Shown piece after piece: positions 11,535 to 23,822 of a DNA stretch of 64,000 nucleotides (its first letter is position 1; each line of letters starts with the position of its first letter). The stretch spans positions 64,426,159 to 64,490,158 of the forward strand of contig CM049313.1 in the NCBI GenBank assembly GCA_026874595.1. Direction: 5' to 3'. The position numbers were made by a program, and so were the translations under genes. The stretch comes from Sipunculus nudus. Its lineage: Eukaryota > Annelida > Sipuncula > Golfingiida > Sipunculidae. The notes beneath the pieces are model-generated. The model was not told the origin of the DNA. It was given only the letters and a program-made list of their open reading frames with translations, and did not search any database.

Positions 11535-12973
11535 TTTTTAGCGAACCTGTGAGCTTATGCAATGGTGCGGCATCATCCGTCGTGTGTCGTGCGTTTTTTT
11601 TTTTTTGCAAATAATCAGTCATCTGAAAAACTCTATCAGATTTTGTTTATTTTTTCTAACTGCATTTTCTTAGATTTTATAGGGAAAAAGCTAAAAAAGC
11701 TTTAAAAATCTTCTTCTCCGAAATTGTCCAGCAAATTGTCCAATATTTCACAGAAATGATCCCTGAAACAATCTTTCTCAAGTTTGTTCGAATGGTTCCA
11801 GTTTGGAGATTTTTGGCCGAGTTACAGGAGGGTGAACTTAGTCATCTGTCCAAAAAAGCAGACTAAAATTAAAATCTCAGAAACGGCTAGAGCTATCATC
11901 ACCAAATTTTATACCAATGTTTCTCACATGTCATATCTGAAATTGAGGTATTGGTGGTGCCACCTACATTGATGTGCTTTTTACTAGCGAAAATGTAATT
12001 TTAAACTCTTCCAGCTTATACCCTGATTTATGATGAAACTGTAAAGCTGATTGGTTTAAACTTATAATTCTATGGTAGGGTTTTGCCAGTTTTATAAGAA
12101 TAGATTGGGTAAATACAGCTTTAAAAAAGCATTGTAGCCAATTGAAAAAGTCTTTCTGTGTTTGAAAACAGATTTGACCCCATGCTGAGTTTCAGCAGCC
12201 ATGACAAGGGATCACTCAGTACAAACAGGTGGGGTCATGGACAGCTTTCTCAATTTTATGACAGGTTGCGCGCCCTACATTCAGGATTACTCTGCAGATA
12301 TCCAAGCTCATATCTCGGGAACTGTTCGACCGATTGGGCCAAAATTTTGCATGAGTATAGATCTCACATAACTCTTCATCATAGGCAAAACTGGTAGCGC
12401 CACTTGCAACCATTTATGCACAGCGTCCATCTGTTCATCTGCCTTGGGATAAAATCACTCATATCTCAGCGGTGGTTTGACTTATCCAACTGAAATTTTG
12501 CAGGTTTATACATCCTGGACAGCTTTCTCGTTTGTATGTCAGGTGGCGCCACCTACATTCAGGTTTATTCTGCAGACATCCAAGCTCATATCTGGGGAAC
12601 CATTTAACCGATTGGGCCGAAATTTTGCATGGGTATAGATCTCACATAGCTCTTCATCATAGGCAAAACTGGTGGCGCCACCTGCAACCATTTATGCACT
12701 GCGTCCATCTGTTCATCTGCCTTGGGATAAAATCACTCATATCTCAGCAGTGGTTTGACTTATTCATCTGAAATTTTGCAGGTTTACACATCCTGGACAG
12801 TTTTCTAGATTTTATGACAGGTGGCGCCACCTTCATTCAGGTTTACTCTGCAGACATCCATGCTATTATGCAACACACCTCACTCTATTCCCCTTGCCAC
12901 TTAATCCATGCCTCACTTCACCCGTCCCACTCTGATTTCTTTGGATACATATAGTCGACTACCCATATTCTAG
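11535..12973 (+). mobile_element. Helitron-like non-autonomous element, family B'
   Basis: The 3' end is TAGTCGACTA..CCATATTCTAG at 12973 followed by T, the same terminus as the well-defined element at 22293-23438, whose hairpin (GTAGTC-N7-GACTAC) here has lost its loop. The left part starts with AGCGAACCTGTGAGCTTATG near 11539; the same head occurs at 52022 and, inverted, at about 50134. No TC terminus is evident, so the 5' boundary is approximate. The body includes A/T-rich units (11640-12070) and about 2.2 tandem units of roughly 280 bp (12250-12870), each with GGTGGCGCCACC-type palindromes (near 12540, 12671 and 12818). It is non-coding. Confidence 0.5.
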
Positions 12974-13849
12974 TTTTAAAATGTCCTAGTCTGAAACTTG
13001 CAGGTCCGAAAACCTCCATTTTGCTGAAATCAAAATGACTTAGGTAGATATGCAGGAATTAAGAGGATCAGTATTAAATTTAAAAAATAAATCCCCATTC
13101 ATACTCCAAAACTTTGCACAGGTTCGCATTAGGCCTGTAGGCCTTGTGATAACGTCTCGGCAACCAGTAATATTTTACCGGATACTACGCTGCGTGGGTG
13201 TTTAAAAGGCTTGTTCTTAATACATTGTTCGAACATGTGGAAGGAAAGAGTGAAAAAGATCTATGCGGGAATTAAGTGGTGCTTGTAATTGACATAAAAT
13301 ATTTGGACTCTTGTGTCAGCCTCTCAGAATACTAGATTTCTATACGCAAGTTGCCATGGTAATTGCCTAGACCATCCTGTAAGAATTATATATAGATTTC
13401 GACAAATCCTGGATATGTGAAAGGCGTAATGGGCTACCCAAGATATCTACATTACTAGTATTGTGAAAGAGACCTTCAGTATAATGGCTATTTTATCTCT
13501 TTCTCCCTTCATGAAATAAGATGGATTGATGAACGCGATCATTCGTAATATTTTTCTCTTTCTCCCTCATTGAATTAAGATCAGCCTTATTTTTACTGCG
13601 AAGAATAACATTATGATTCATAATGACGCATAATGTAAACAAGAAATCAGAACAGGGTTTTTAATTGTTTCAAGTCGAATGCCAGTTGACGACGAGAAGC
13701 AGATTCCATATTCGTATATAAAAGAAAACATTAATAGGATCTCAAAGTACCGCACTAGTCGATATGCTGATGAGAAAAAGAAAGCTGCTTTTGGTTGAAT
13801 CAAAAGCTGACAAGTACTTGTAATTTCATCTATTGTATTTCAATTTTTA
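12974..13849. other. Unassigned non-coding sequence
   Basis: No coding exon, RNA gene or clear repeat was recognised here. A 61-codon minus-strand open frame at 13618-13803 has no supporting motif or splice context. Confidence 0.35.
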
Positions 13850-14085
13850 GCTCGGCTGACTGTAAGTCTGTGTCTGTGAAAACCTGAAATTAGGTCTATG
13901 TTTCCCATATCCTTCAAGCTATAGGACTCCGAAGTATCCCTCAGAATAATGGACAATTTGATACAAAAGCTGAAGTATCTGAACAACTAAAGCAGCGATC
14001 TCTATGATTTCGCATGGATATTGATTATGGAGTGTTTCATCAGGTTCTGCAGACCGGTGGTGCCACCTATATTTTATTCGATTTT
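13850..14085 (+). repeat. Short repeat unit linked to family A (unit D)
   Basis: This unit has counterparts at about 17870-18160, 42310-42570, 42780-42950 and 44200-44470. Shared landmarks are CCTGAAATTAGGTCT, CTATAGGACTCCGAAGTA, TTTGCATGGATATTGA and a final GGTGG.GCCACCT followed by a T-rich stretch. It ends directly against the family A head at 14086, so it is probably part of a larger composite repeat. Confidence 0.5.
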
Positions 14086-16680
14086 TAGCTCAGCTGACTA
14101 TAAGTCATCTGAGCTATAGTCGTGGTCCATTGTCCGTCGTCCGTCCGTCTGTCCGTCCGTCCGTCCGTAGATGTGGCACGTTTTGAAACCGTAAGACCTA
14201 GGAATCCAAAATTCAGCATAATGTTAGATGTCCCCAAGATCTCCTACCAAGCCGAAAACTGGGTCTTTGCGACTTCATTCTTTGAGAAATTAAGGAAAAA
14301 CCTCAATTTTTTATTAAAATCCTATTTTCACACTTCAGGACTGCCTAATATCAAAACCACTCATCTGTTTTTCCTCATATTTACTATTAATATTCCTCTA
14401 TATAGTTCCTATGTACATGCCAGAAATTAAGTCTGTAAAGTATAAATTCTTTAAGTTATAGGCCCAAACATAATGGACTTTGTAAAAAATCAGGAAAAAT
14501 AATAACTCACTTAACATGAAAAATTTTGAAACTAGAGTCTATTTTCTCAAGTATATGACTATGTTTAATTAAGATTCAATTGTTTACCCAAAATTAGATC
14601 TGAATTTTGTAAATTTTTTAAGTTATTAGCATTAAAAAAAAATCAGTACCTTAAATTTTGCCCAACTTTGACCATGGCACGTTTTTTTCCTGTAAGCACC
14701 ATTGATTTAATTTTCACAGCATGTTTTTGTTAGCATTTCAACTGTTAACACCAAAAACTTGAAACCAGTTGATCAAAAACTGTAGATTTTATTCAAGTTT
14801 TCAAGCACCATGTAACATATTGTTTACATCAAGCTAGTGTTATGCAGTTTCCAAGAGCTCAGCTCCCCAGCTTCAGCTCTAAGTTCCTTAAATTCGGCAT
14901 ACAGTTAGATGTCTTCAAAATCCCCTACCATGCCAAGAATTTGGTCACTAAGACTTAATACCTTCGAGATATTAATAAAAAACTTCATTTTTCCATTAAA
15001 AACCCATTGTTACACTTCAAGACTGCCTAATATCAAAATCACTGATCTGACTTTAATCATAAATAATATACATATTTTTCATTCTCTATGCACATGCCAG
15101 AATGATGTCAGTATTGTGTAATTGTTTTAAGTTATGGGCCCAAACATATTGCACTTTGTAAAAAATCAAGAAATATATTTACTCCCTTAACAAGGGGATT
15201 GCTGAAGCTAGAGATTTTTTTGTCAGGGATGTAACATTATTTAATCAAGATTCAATTGAATACCCAAAATTAGCTCTGAATTTTTCAAATTTTACAAGTT
15301 ATTAGTATAAATGTAAAATTAGTAACTTAAATTTTGCCCAAGTGACCATGGCACGTTTGTTTCCCGTGAGCACTGTTGATATAATTTTCATATCATGCAC
15401 ACATAAGGATTTCAGCTTTTTAGTTTAGAAAGCTGAAAGAAATTGGCCAAAAATTGTAGCTTTTATTGATGTTTTTTATGAGACCCTGTCAGACTTTGGC
15501 TCTCTCCAGCCCCTTTTGAGTCACCTGTATTATGCATGCTTGAGGCGAGGCATACACGGAATCCAGGCAGCTTATGGCCAGCCACAGTTGATCCTGGTGT
15601 CCAACCCAACTCATCTAGTAGTTTTAACCAACAACATAACAATAAACAATAAATTAATAAATTTTTATTGGTTTTTAATAACAAATTAAAGAAAAATAGA
15701 AAAGGAATTTGTTAGTTTATAATAACAGGAAATTAACTTGCCGTTACTGATGATATAAGAATCTTGTATCGATGGGTAGAATGTCACAAATTCCACATAA
15801 CACCATGCAGTCACCTATGGCATTTTTCAGTTCAATTTTAATGATAAAGAAGTAAATCATATTATTCATTACTAATCATTAGGGATCATATGAAGGAAAT
15901 TAATGATAGACAAAGATGCAGTTGATAATATTAATCTAGATTCCTACTGTGTCTAGTGTGTACATTGATGTGAAATTAGTCCAAAATGAATTTTTTACAG
16001 TTATTTTTTAATATAAATAAAAGCCATAAAACCAGGTACTTATGATCATTATTTAAATGTGTGAATTATGTATATTCTGGATTCTCAACATCATTGTTTG
16101 GTGAAAACTGAATAAATACCAGACATGGTGCGAATACTTTGTAATTGTATTTAAATACGAATATGATTATGTACTCCATTATAAAATTTCTTGCATAAAG
16201 AATGGGAATTAGGTAAAAATGAAAGTATATGAATACTTGTGCAAATACTTTCAAAATGTATTCATGAATGTATTCATGAATATATTCTTTAATATTATTT
16301 TAATAATCATTTCAGTTATATTTCTTTTTAAAAAATCATATGATTCTCTTATTATTTTTAATAAAAATTACATTTGGGACAATATTTGTAATTTTTTTTT
16401 AATAAATAGTTAAAAATCTTATATGTTCTGCTTATAAGTTATATGGCCAAGTCAAAATCTGTGTGACAATAGTACTCCATTTGTTAATAAAATAAATGAA
16501 ATCAATCCTCTTCACTGTCTCAAAAGGTACTATCAAAATCATACATAAGCTAAACAACAACAACTCATAATACAGCTTATATTTATTACCACACAAAACC
16601 AGCATGTGCCTCATTTCTAAATAATATTTTTTATCATATATAACAGCTGAGCGTCGTGACCCATAGGTCCCTTGTTTTTT
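14086..16680 (+). mobile_element. Family A repeat, copy A2 (the most complete)
   Basis: The head has an imperfect hairpin, AGCTCAGCTGAC-TATAA-GTCATCTGAGCT, followed by a run of GTCCGTCC repeats (14137-14168). The tail is CAGCTGAGCGTCGTGACCCATAGG near 16646, then TCCCTTGTT. The interior has no protein-coding capacity. It contains two related blocks of about 690 bp (about 14190-14880 and 14885-15560), each with CTGCCTAATATCAAAA and a block ending GGCCAAAAATTGTAGCTTTTAT or a related form. The tail is not the inverse of the head, so terminal inverted repeats are absent. The transposon class is not recognised. Confidence 0.65.
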
Positions 16681-17855
16681 CTGTAGTCACTTGCTTTGAT
16701 TACAGATGCAGGGTCCCACTCCAGGTCACTGGAAGTCAGCTATGCCAGGGTTTCTGATTTTTACAGTTACTGGGGGAGATCCCCTGCTGTGACAGGTGTA
16801 CAGTTATTCTCATATCACCACCCCAATCACTCCCCCCCCCCCCCCGCAAACCCCAACCCACCAAGTGTTATGCAGTAATTGTTATTGTTTTCACAGTATC
16901 TCCTTAATTGTAATGCTGTTTCCACTCCGATATGCAAAAAGTTTCCTTGAAAAAATAATTCAAGGTGTAATCCAGAAGATGCAATGTTGTGTAATGTAGC
17001 ATTTTTAAAGAAATCAAATTTCTTTTAAATGATTTTAACAAATATAAATGAACCCATCAGTATGCTTAAATTATTATAAAATATGAAGCACATTATGGAT
17101 AAATAAAGACACAAATAAAAACTGTGAAATCTAAATCAAGTATTATTTTTAGATATTTATTGTTTTGTAGATTTAAAAGATATATTTTGTGGTGAAAAAT
17201 AAATAAACATTTGTATGCATGATGTGGTGTTATCTGACAAGATTGAGATTTATGATGATGCAATTGAGAATTATGAATCAACTTTTATATTCAGATATAT
17301 ATGTTAAATTGGAAATGTATAGAAATATAAACTTATATTAGAAAATAATTGATGTGATAAAAAAATCAGGATTTAATACAAACATTTGTTCATTATTTTC
17401 CTGCCTCAGCAGAATTTGAGATCAGGCTTTGTTTGCCCTGTTGTATGTTGTTAATTAGCTGTATTTCAACTGTATACATTTCATAAGAAAAAATACATAT
17501 ATATTTAATAATATATATTATACAAAAAAATAGATGCAATTGAACAAATGTGTAAACTACTGAAATGTCAACAGTTAATCGAAAAACCAACTAATGATCA
17601 TGGTAATAGTACAGATCATTTGTTCACAAACTGCTCACATGCTTTAGTTTCAACATTAGGAAACACATGGTCAGGTCACAAAATATTTTTTGCAACAATT
17701 TCTTGCTCATCAATACAAACCAATCATATAAACCAACCATGGCCTTTATTACCTCTTCCTCTTACACTTTATCTCCATTAGATATTATTTTAGATTTTTA
17801 CCTTCAAGGTTAACGTCAGCTGAGCACAGTGACCCATAGGTCCCTTGTTTTTCTC
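16681..17855 (+). mobile_element. Family A related 3' fragment, A3
   Basis: The stretch ends in the family tail CAGCTGAGCACAGTGACCCATAGG at about 17819-17855. The segment 17540-17810 resembles 23935-24115 of copy A4 (CACATGGTCAG.TC.CAAAATA, TTGCAACAATTTCTT). A poly-C run lies at about 16831-16845. The head is missing. Confidence 0.45.
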
Positions 17856-18300
17856 TATTTTTGAGACCTTTAAGGATGCTGTCATCTGTTAACGTGGCAC
17901 AAATTGTAACAGCTGGACCTAGAATCTTCATTTATTTTATGCAAGGAGGCCCATGAAAAGTAACTGTGGAAACCTGAAATTAGGTCTCTGTTACCCATAT
18001 CCTTTAAGCTATAGGACTCCGAAGTACCCCTCAGGATAATGGAAAATTTGATACAAAAAACTGAAATACTGAACGACTAATGCAGAGATCACCAAGATTC
18101 TTTGCATGGATATTGACCATTAAGTGTTTTAGTTTCTGCAGACTGATGGAGCCACCTGTATTTTTTTTAAAAGTTTAATCATTTTTCCTCTATTTTTGAG
18201 ATATATAAATACAGACACAATCTTGGCCCGTTGGTTAATCTGTTTGATGCTACAGTTGAATGCTGAGTGTCATGACCCAAGGGTCACTTGTTATAGATTA
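17856..18300 (+). repeat. Unit D plus a diverged family A tail
   Basis: Unit D (about 17870-18160) shows the GTTAACGTGGCACAAATTGT and ACCTGAAATTAGGTCT landmarks and a degenerate GGAGCCACCTGTATTTTTT. A diverged tail (GCTGAGTGTCATGACCCAAGGG) follows near 18259-18295. Confidence 0.45.
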
Positions 18301-18807
18301 CGATGGCAATTCCTTTTTCTCATTGAGTAACAAATTTTAAAACCGATCGTCTTGTAATGACACAAGATCTCCAATCTTTTAATCGTGGATTGTATTAAAG
18401 GCGATCCTTTAATTTTAGGCTGTTGGTTTTAAAGGCAATTCACAGCAGCTGCAGTAAATGGATTCATTTGATTTGGATGTCGGTTACAAAATTCAGCCGT
18501 AAAAATATGTCAAAAGGGATTCCTAGGCGGAAGAATAAAAACCTGGTTTGGCTTAGATAGCCATTATAAATAGGCTGCATCGGGATTGTGGTTCCCAGAT
18601 TTAAAGGACCAACCACAATGAATTAAAATATTTTAACATAAAAAAATAACACTTTGAATACCCCAGTCTTGGAATGTTTCTCACAGACTTTCTGAAAATA
18701 GTTTTGAGTATCAGACTGCCTTTTTATGTCTCGTATTTATCGTACATACGTCCCACCCTTGTTTAGGCAGTATCCGCACTTGCTTCTCTTCCAAGTAGGA
18801 TTTTTAG
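18301..18807. other. Unassigned non-coding sequence
   Basis: Nothing coding or repeated was recognised between the tail of one repeat and the head of copy A4. Confidence 0.3.
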
Positions 18808-19611
18808 CTGACTATAAGTCATCTGAGCTATAGTCGTGGTCTATTGTCCGTCCGTTTAACTGGTACGTTTTGAAACCATTGGACCCACCAATTTGAAATT
18901 AGGCATACAGTTCGATATTCGAAAAGTCTCCTACCATACCGGAAATAGGTTCATTAGGACTTCGTTCCTTCGAGATATTAAGGAACAACCTCCGTTTCCC
19001 ATTAAATACCCAATATTACTTCCGACTTCCTAATATCAAAACCACTTATCTGGTTTGATCATAATGAATATGTATATTTCAAACATTTCCTGTGTACATA
19101 CCAAAATTAGGTTATTATTGCGTAATTTCTTGAAGGTATGGGCCCGAACATAATGCACTTTGTAAAAAAATAAGGAAATATATTTAATCACTTTACATAA
19201 GAATTGCTGAAGCAAGATTCTTCTTTCAGGGATATAACTTCATCTAATCGAGATTCATTTGTATACCGAAAATTAGATCTGAATTTTCAAGTTTTATAAG
19301 TTATTTTCATAAATATAAAATCAGTACCTTAAATTTCGACCATTTTTGACCATGGCACGTTTTTTGGTATAGGCACTGTTGATTTAATTTTCATATCATG
19401 CACACGTAATTATTTCAGGGTTTATGAAATTTGAAAGAAATTGACCAAAAACTGTAGCTTTTATTTTTATGAGACGATGTCACAACTAGGCTAAACAGGA
19501 ACCCCTCTTATATGCCCCTAATTGACCTTTCAGGCCAATTATGCATGCTTGAAGCGAGGCATACATTGCAGCCAGCAGAACAAGTGTATTATTCAAGAAA
19601 AAGGCCTCGGG

Positions 19612-22150
19612 CCCAAAGTTCCTACAAGAATAATACATCAATAGTACTCAAAGATATGAAGGAATGTCAATTAGTTAAATAAGTAAAGAAATAACAAGCT
19701 TAAATATATCTTATAAAATAGTGGGCATATATATATGAATTTCTGTTTAACGGTACATCATTATTATGACGTGGCATTATACACCAAAACATTGATCTTT
19801 TCTTGAAAGCATGAAAAATGTAGGCTGCTATTGAACTATCTGAAACATTTCTTCCATATTAAGCAATTTTCTAAAATTATATACATTAGGTTCATGGTAT
19901 GTTATTGGCAAATATTTATTACGCAAATCCGTGTACATAGGACATTCTAGCAAAAATATGTGCTTCATCTTCAATAATATTAAAACCTTTCCTTAAAACA
20001 ATATTCACAGATCCTTTCTTCTCTGTTGATACCCAATTGGCGGCCAACTTCTATAGCTAATTTATGACTAGAAAATCTAAATCTGGCCAATGCATTTCTA
20101 TAACCTTTGTTTGTAACACATATTAAATATTTTTCAAGTGTAAGCATAGATTTGAAAACTCCATAAGCATATAATTTACTACTAATATTTATATCATTAT
20201 GCCATTCTTGTACTGCCATATCTTTTAGTCGTTTAATACAAATGTTGTGCCATCCACACATAACCAAATCCAGTGTGAAATAACAAGGATCTCATATGGG
20301 TAGGCCATTTTATTTTTATAATCTAGCTTTACCAACACATCATAAATGTGTTTGGGATACCTACTTTCATCCATACGAGGTAGTCCAAGCCAATATTTCA
20401 AACAGCGCTCAGAATATTTAATAAATAAAGGAAGACGCCCACAGTCTCCTAGTACTGCTGCATTAACAGTGCTAAAAGTAATTTATATTGAATTCTTTCT
20501 ATCAACCCAACTCTACCAAAGCCCCAAAACTTCCATATAAAATAATTGTTACAAACATAATATCGAAAAGCTAAAAAAGCTGATTGATATTTAGATGTTG
20601 GTATTTATAATTAATTTTTTTATCATACTTACTACTTTATTTGCTTGTATTACTTGTTGCTTTTGTGTTCTTGTCCAAGAAAGTTTATTAGGAAAGGTGA
20701 TTCCAAGGTATTTGTAGTAGGATACAACATCTAGTTTCTTACCTTCAAAAAGCCATTTTTCAGATTTTCGTAAAATACCTCCACGACGACAAACCATGAC
20801 TTTAGTTTTATTGAAATTTACTTTCATACCATAATTGCGGCATAAATTGGCTATATGATCTATTTGTCTCTGAAGTATTCCCGGTGTATCTGGAAAAAAA
20901 TTTACTGTATCATCTGCAAACGTAAGAGTAACTAAATTTGGAAGGTGTTAATTAATAAAAAAATTCCCTGACAACCAGAACTGTTCAATGTCAAAACTCA
21001 TTTATAAATATAGAAAATAATAATGGACTTACCATACATCCCTGTCTCGTCCCTAAAGTGCAAAAAAAAATATCCTGTAGTTCCATTATCTGTAAGAATA
21101 CATGATTGTATTTTGGAGTACATTGACTTTATGACTTTTAACATTCTTCCATTAATACCCTGTTTTAAATAAAACATACCATAAAATATCATGTTTGACA
21201 CAATCAAAGCCTTAGAAAAATCTATATAAATGCAATAAAATCCCCCCCCCCTTCTTTTACTTAAATTTTTTTTATATTAACCCCTGCAAAACAAAAGTAT
21301 TATCAATTGTACAATAACCCTTTCTATACCACGCCTGTGCCTCTGCCAATATATCTAAGTCCTCCACATAAACCAACAATCTATTATTCAGAATTTTAGT
21401 AAATAATTTACCAAATACATTTAACAAAGTTATTCCCTTGTTATAAGCTGGATCATTTATCTGTCCACTTTTGTACAAAGGATATATAATTCCTTTGCTC
21501 CGTTCATCTGGGAAAAGACCTGTGTATGGTATACTATTGTACAATTTTTCTGACAATGGAAGTAAAAATTTGATAATAAATTTTATCACATCAAGTGTCA
21601 AACCATCTGGACCTAGTGCTTTTCCTGTCGCCATCTGCTTAACTGCATATTCAATCTCATGTGTAGTGATATCATTATTTAGATTACCACAATGCTTATT
21701 TTCATCAAAATGTTCTGCTATATATGCATTCACCACATTGTTTCTATCTCCTTCAGTTTCATTTCTACTACCATTAAGCAAATCTTTAAAATATTTATAC
21801 CAACAATCTGCATCAATACCAGTTGATATTCTTTGTTGTTTAAAGTTCTTTAGATGTCTCCATAATTCATTAATAATTTTAGTGTTCAAAACTCTTGATA
21901 TGGAATTATTTTCATGTATTTCTTTCTTTTCAGCACACATATTCTTAAACATTTGTCTTAATATTCTATAAGCCTTCAAGTCATACAGGCTATGTGAAAC
22001 TCCGTAACTATTCAGTGCATTGAATTTATTAACCTTTGCTGTAGTAGAATCCTCATCCCACCATTTAGGCTGACATAAACTGTTAACATCTGAATTACCT
22101 TTCTCTTTCCTTGACACTCTTTTCACTATATTTGTTAACAGGTTCACAAC
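19612..22150 (-). pseudogene. LINE-3: degraded APE-type non-LTR retrotransposon, RT and C-terminal part
   Basis: On the minus strand, 22147-21272 encodes the start of a reverse transcriptase with GKALGPDGLTLDVIK, NKGITLLNVFGKLFTKILNN and AQAWYRKGYCTIDN. The fingers/palm continue in other frames: LTFADDTVNFF (the Y/FADD catalytic box, near 20900-20930), then MKVNFNKTKVMVCRRGG and YYKYLGITF (20591-20827). The C-terminal part (20267-19980) has CEYCF. No endonuclease domain is present, so the copy is 5'-truncated. The GITLL box suggests an I/Jockey/CR1-type rather than Tx1-type element, with low certainty. Similar sequence on both sides (TTGCAGCCAGCAG near 19586 and TTGCGGCCAGCCAG near 22151) may be the target-site duplication within family A. 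Frameshifts and stops make it non-functional. Confidence 0.75.
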
Positions 22151-22292
22151 TTTGCGGCCAGCCAGCTCTTGGGTGGCTTCAGCTGGATCTAACTGTCCAA
22201 CGCCCCTCCTCCTAGGTGTTGTTTTGGCAAAAAATAAAAATAAACAATAATTTTTTTTAAAATATTGAATTTTATAACAAGTTAAAGAAAAA

Positions 22293-23438
22293 CTAGAATA
22301 CGGGTAGTCGACAAGTGACTACGTGTATCCGCCGAAATCAGAGTACGACTGGTGAAGTGAGGCATGGATTGAGTGGCAAGGGGTGGGATGTGTTACATAT
22401 TAGCATGGATGTCTGTCACGTAAACATGATTGTAGGTGGCGCCATCTGTTATTTGAAAGAGAAACTATCCAAGATGCATACACATGCAAATTTCAGGTGG
22501 AAAAGTCAAACCACTGCCGAGATATGAGTGACTTTATCCCTCAGCAGAAAAAAAGATGAACGCAGTGCAAAAATGGTTGCAAGTGGTGTTATCAGTTTCT
22601 TGTGTGATAAAGAGCTATATGTGAGATAGAAACACATGCAAAACTTCAGGAAGATACGTCAAACGAGTCCGGAGATATTGGCAGGGATGTCTGCAGCATG
22701 AACGTAAATGTAATTGGCGCCAAGTGTTATAAAACCAAGAAAACAGTCCAGAATATATACGCATGCCAAATTTCAGGTGAATTAGTCAAACCACTGCCGA
22801 GATGTGAGTGATTTTAACCCAAGGCAGACCAACCGATTGACGCTGTGCAAAAATGGTTGCAGGTGCCGCCACCACTTCGTGTATTATCAAGAGCTATGCG
22901 AGATCTAAACACATGCAAAATTTCAGGAAGATATGTCAAACAGTCCAGAGATATTAGCATGGATGTCTGCAACGTGAACATGAATGTAGGTGGCCCAACC
23001 TTTGATAAAACCAAGAAAGCTATCTAGGATGTATACGCATGCCAAATTTCAGATGAATTAGTTAAACCACTGTAGAGATATGAGTGATATTAACCCAAGG
23101 CAGATGAACAGATGGACACTGCCCAAACAATGGTTGCAGGTGGCGCCACCAGTTAATTGTATCATATAAAGCTACCCAAAAGCGTGGTCGGTCAAACGTG
23201 TCCGAAGATATGTGATTTAACGTGTAAACACAGACGCTCATATGGACACACTGCATAGAGGAAATGTCAGAGGTCAACGGAAAATGGTTAGGCACCAGTT
23301 CACATTGGACTTGATAATTGGGTTAATTTTCGGAAAAATCGGTCCAGTAGTCTCAGAGGAGTTCTCCGGTAACGAATACGGTGGCGGCGCCGGTGGAACC
23401 CGTTCAAACATAGTATCCACGTAATTTGGTTTAGCAGA
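22293..23438 (-). mobile_element. Helitron-like non-autonomous element, family B, complete
   Basis: Read on the minus strand, the element starts with TCTGCTAAACC (5'-TC) and ends with a hairpin, GTAGTC-ACTTGTC-GACTAC, then CCGTATTCTAG (3'-CTAG). The host bases are A before TC and T after CTAG, the standard Helitron integration pattern without target duplication. The host is family A. Joining the flanks (GTTAAAGAAAAA and TAGAATTAATTG) recreates the sequence found uninterrupted in copies A1 (near 1755) and A2 (near 15690), AAAGAAAAATAGAAAAGGAA. The interior has about three roughly 275-bp units in inverse orientation with GGTGGCGCCA palindromes. No Rep/helicase frame is present, so an autonomous relative would have to supply the transposase. 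Confidence 0.75.
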
Positions 23439-23773
23439 TAGAATTAATTGAAAAGGAATTTTATAGTTAATGAGTAACAGGGAATTACCTTGCAATTACT
23501 GATCTTCCATGGATCTTTTATGTGTGAAAATGCATTTCAAATGACATCATGCAGTCAATATTTTTTTTTTTCATTTCAATCATTAAATGAAAAATGAATA
23601 AGTAAATTAAATTTTTATTTACTATTAGGGATTATATGATGCAGGTTAGTGATAGACAAGGATGCAGTTGAGTATATTAAATTGATCTTAATTTCCAGGT
23701 CTTTTCCAGGTGTTTGATTTGTTGATTTATACACACAGTGACTGTCTTGGTCAGGCAGAAATTACCAGAGAGC

Positions 23774-23775
<2 letters not shown>

Positions 23776-23816
<41 letters not shown>
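23776..23816. repeat. (CT)n microsatellite
   Basis: About 40 bp of nearly pure CT dinucleotides lies inside the right piece of copy A4. Confidence 0.95.
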
Positions 23817-23822
<6 letters not shown>

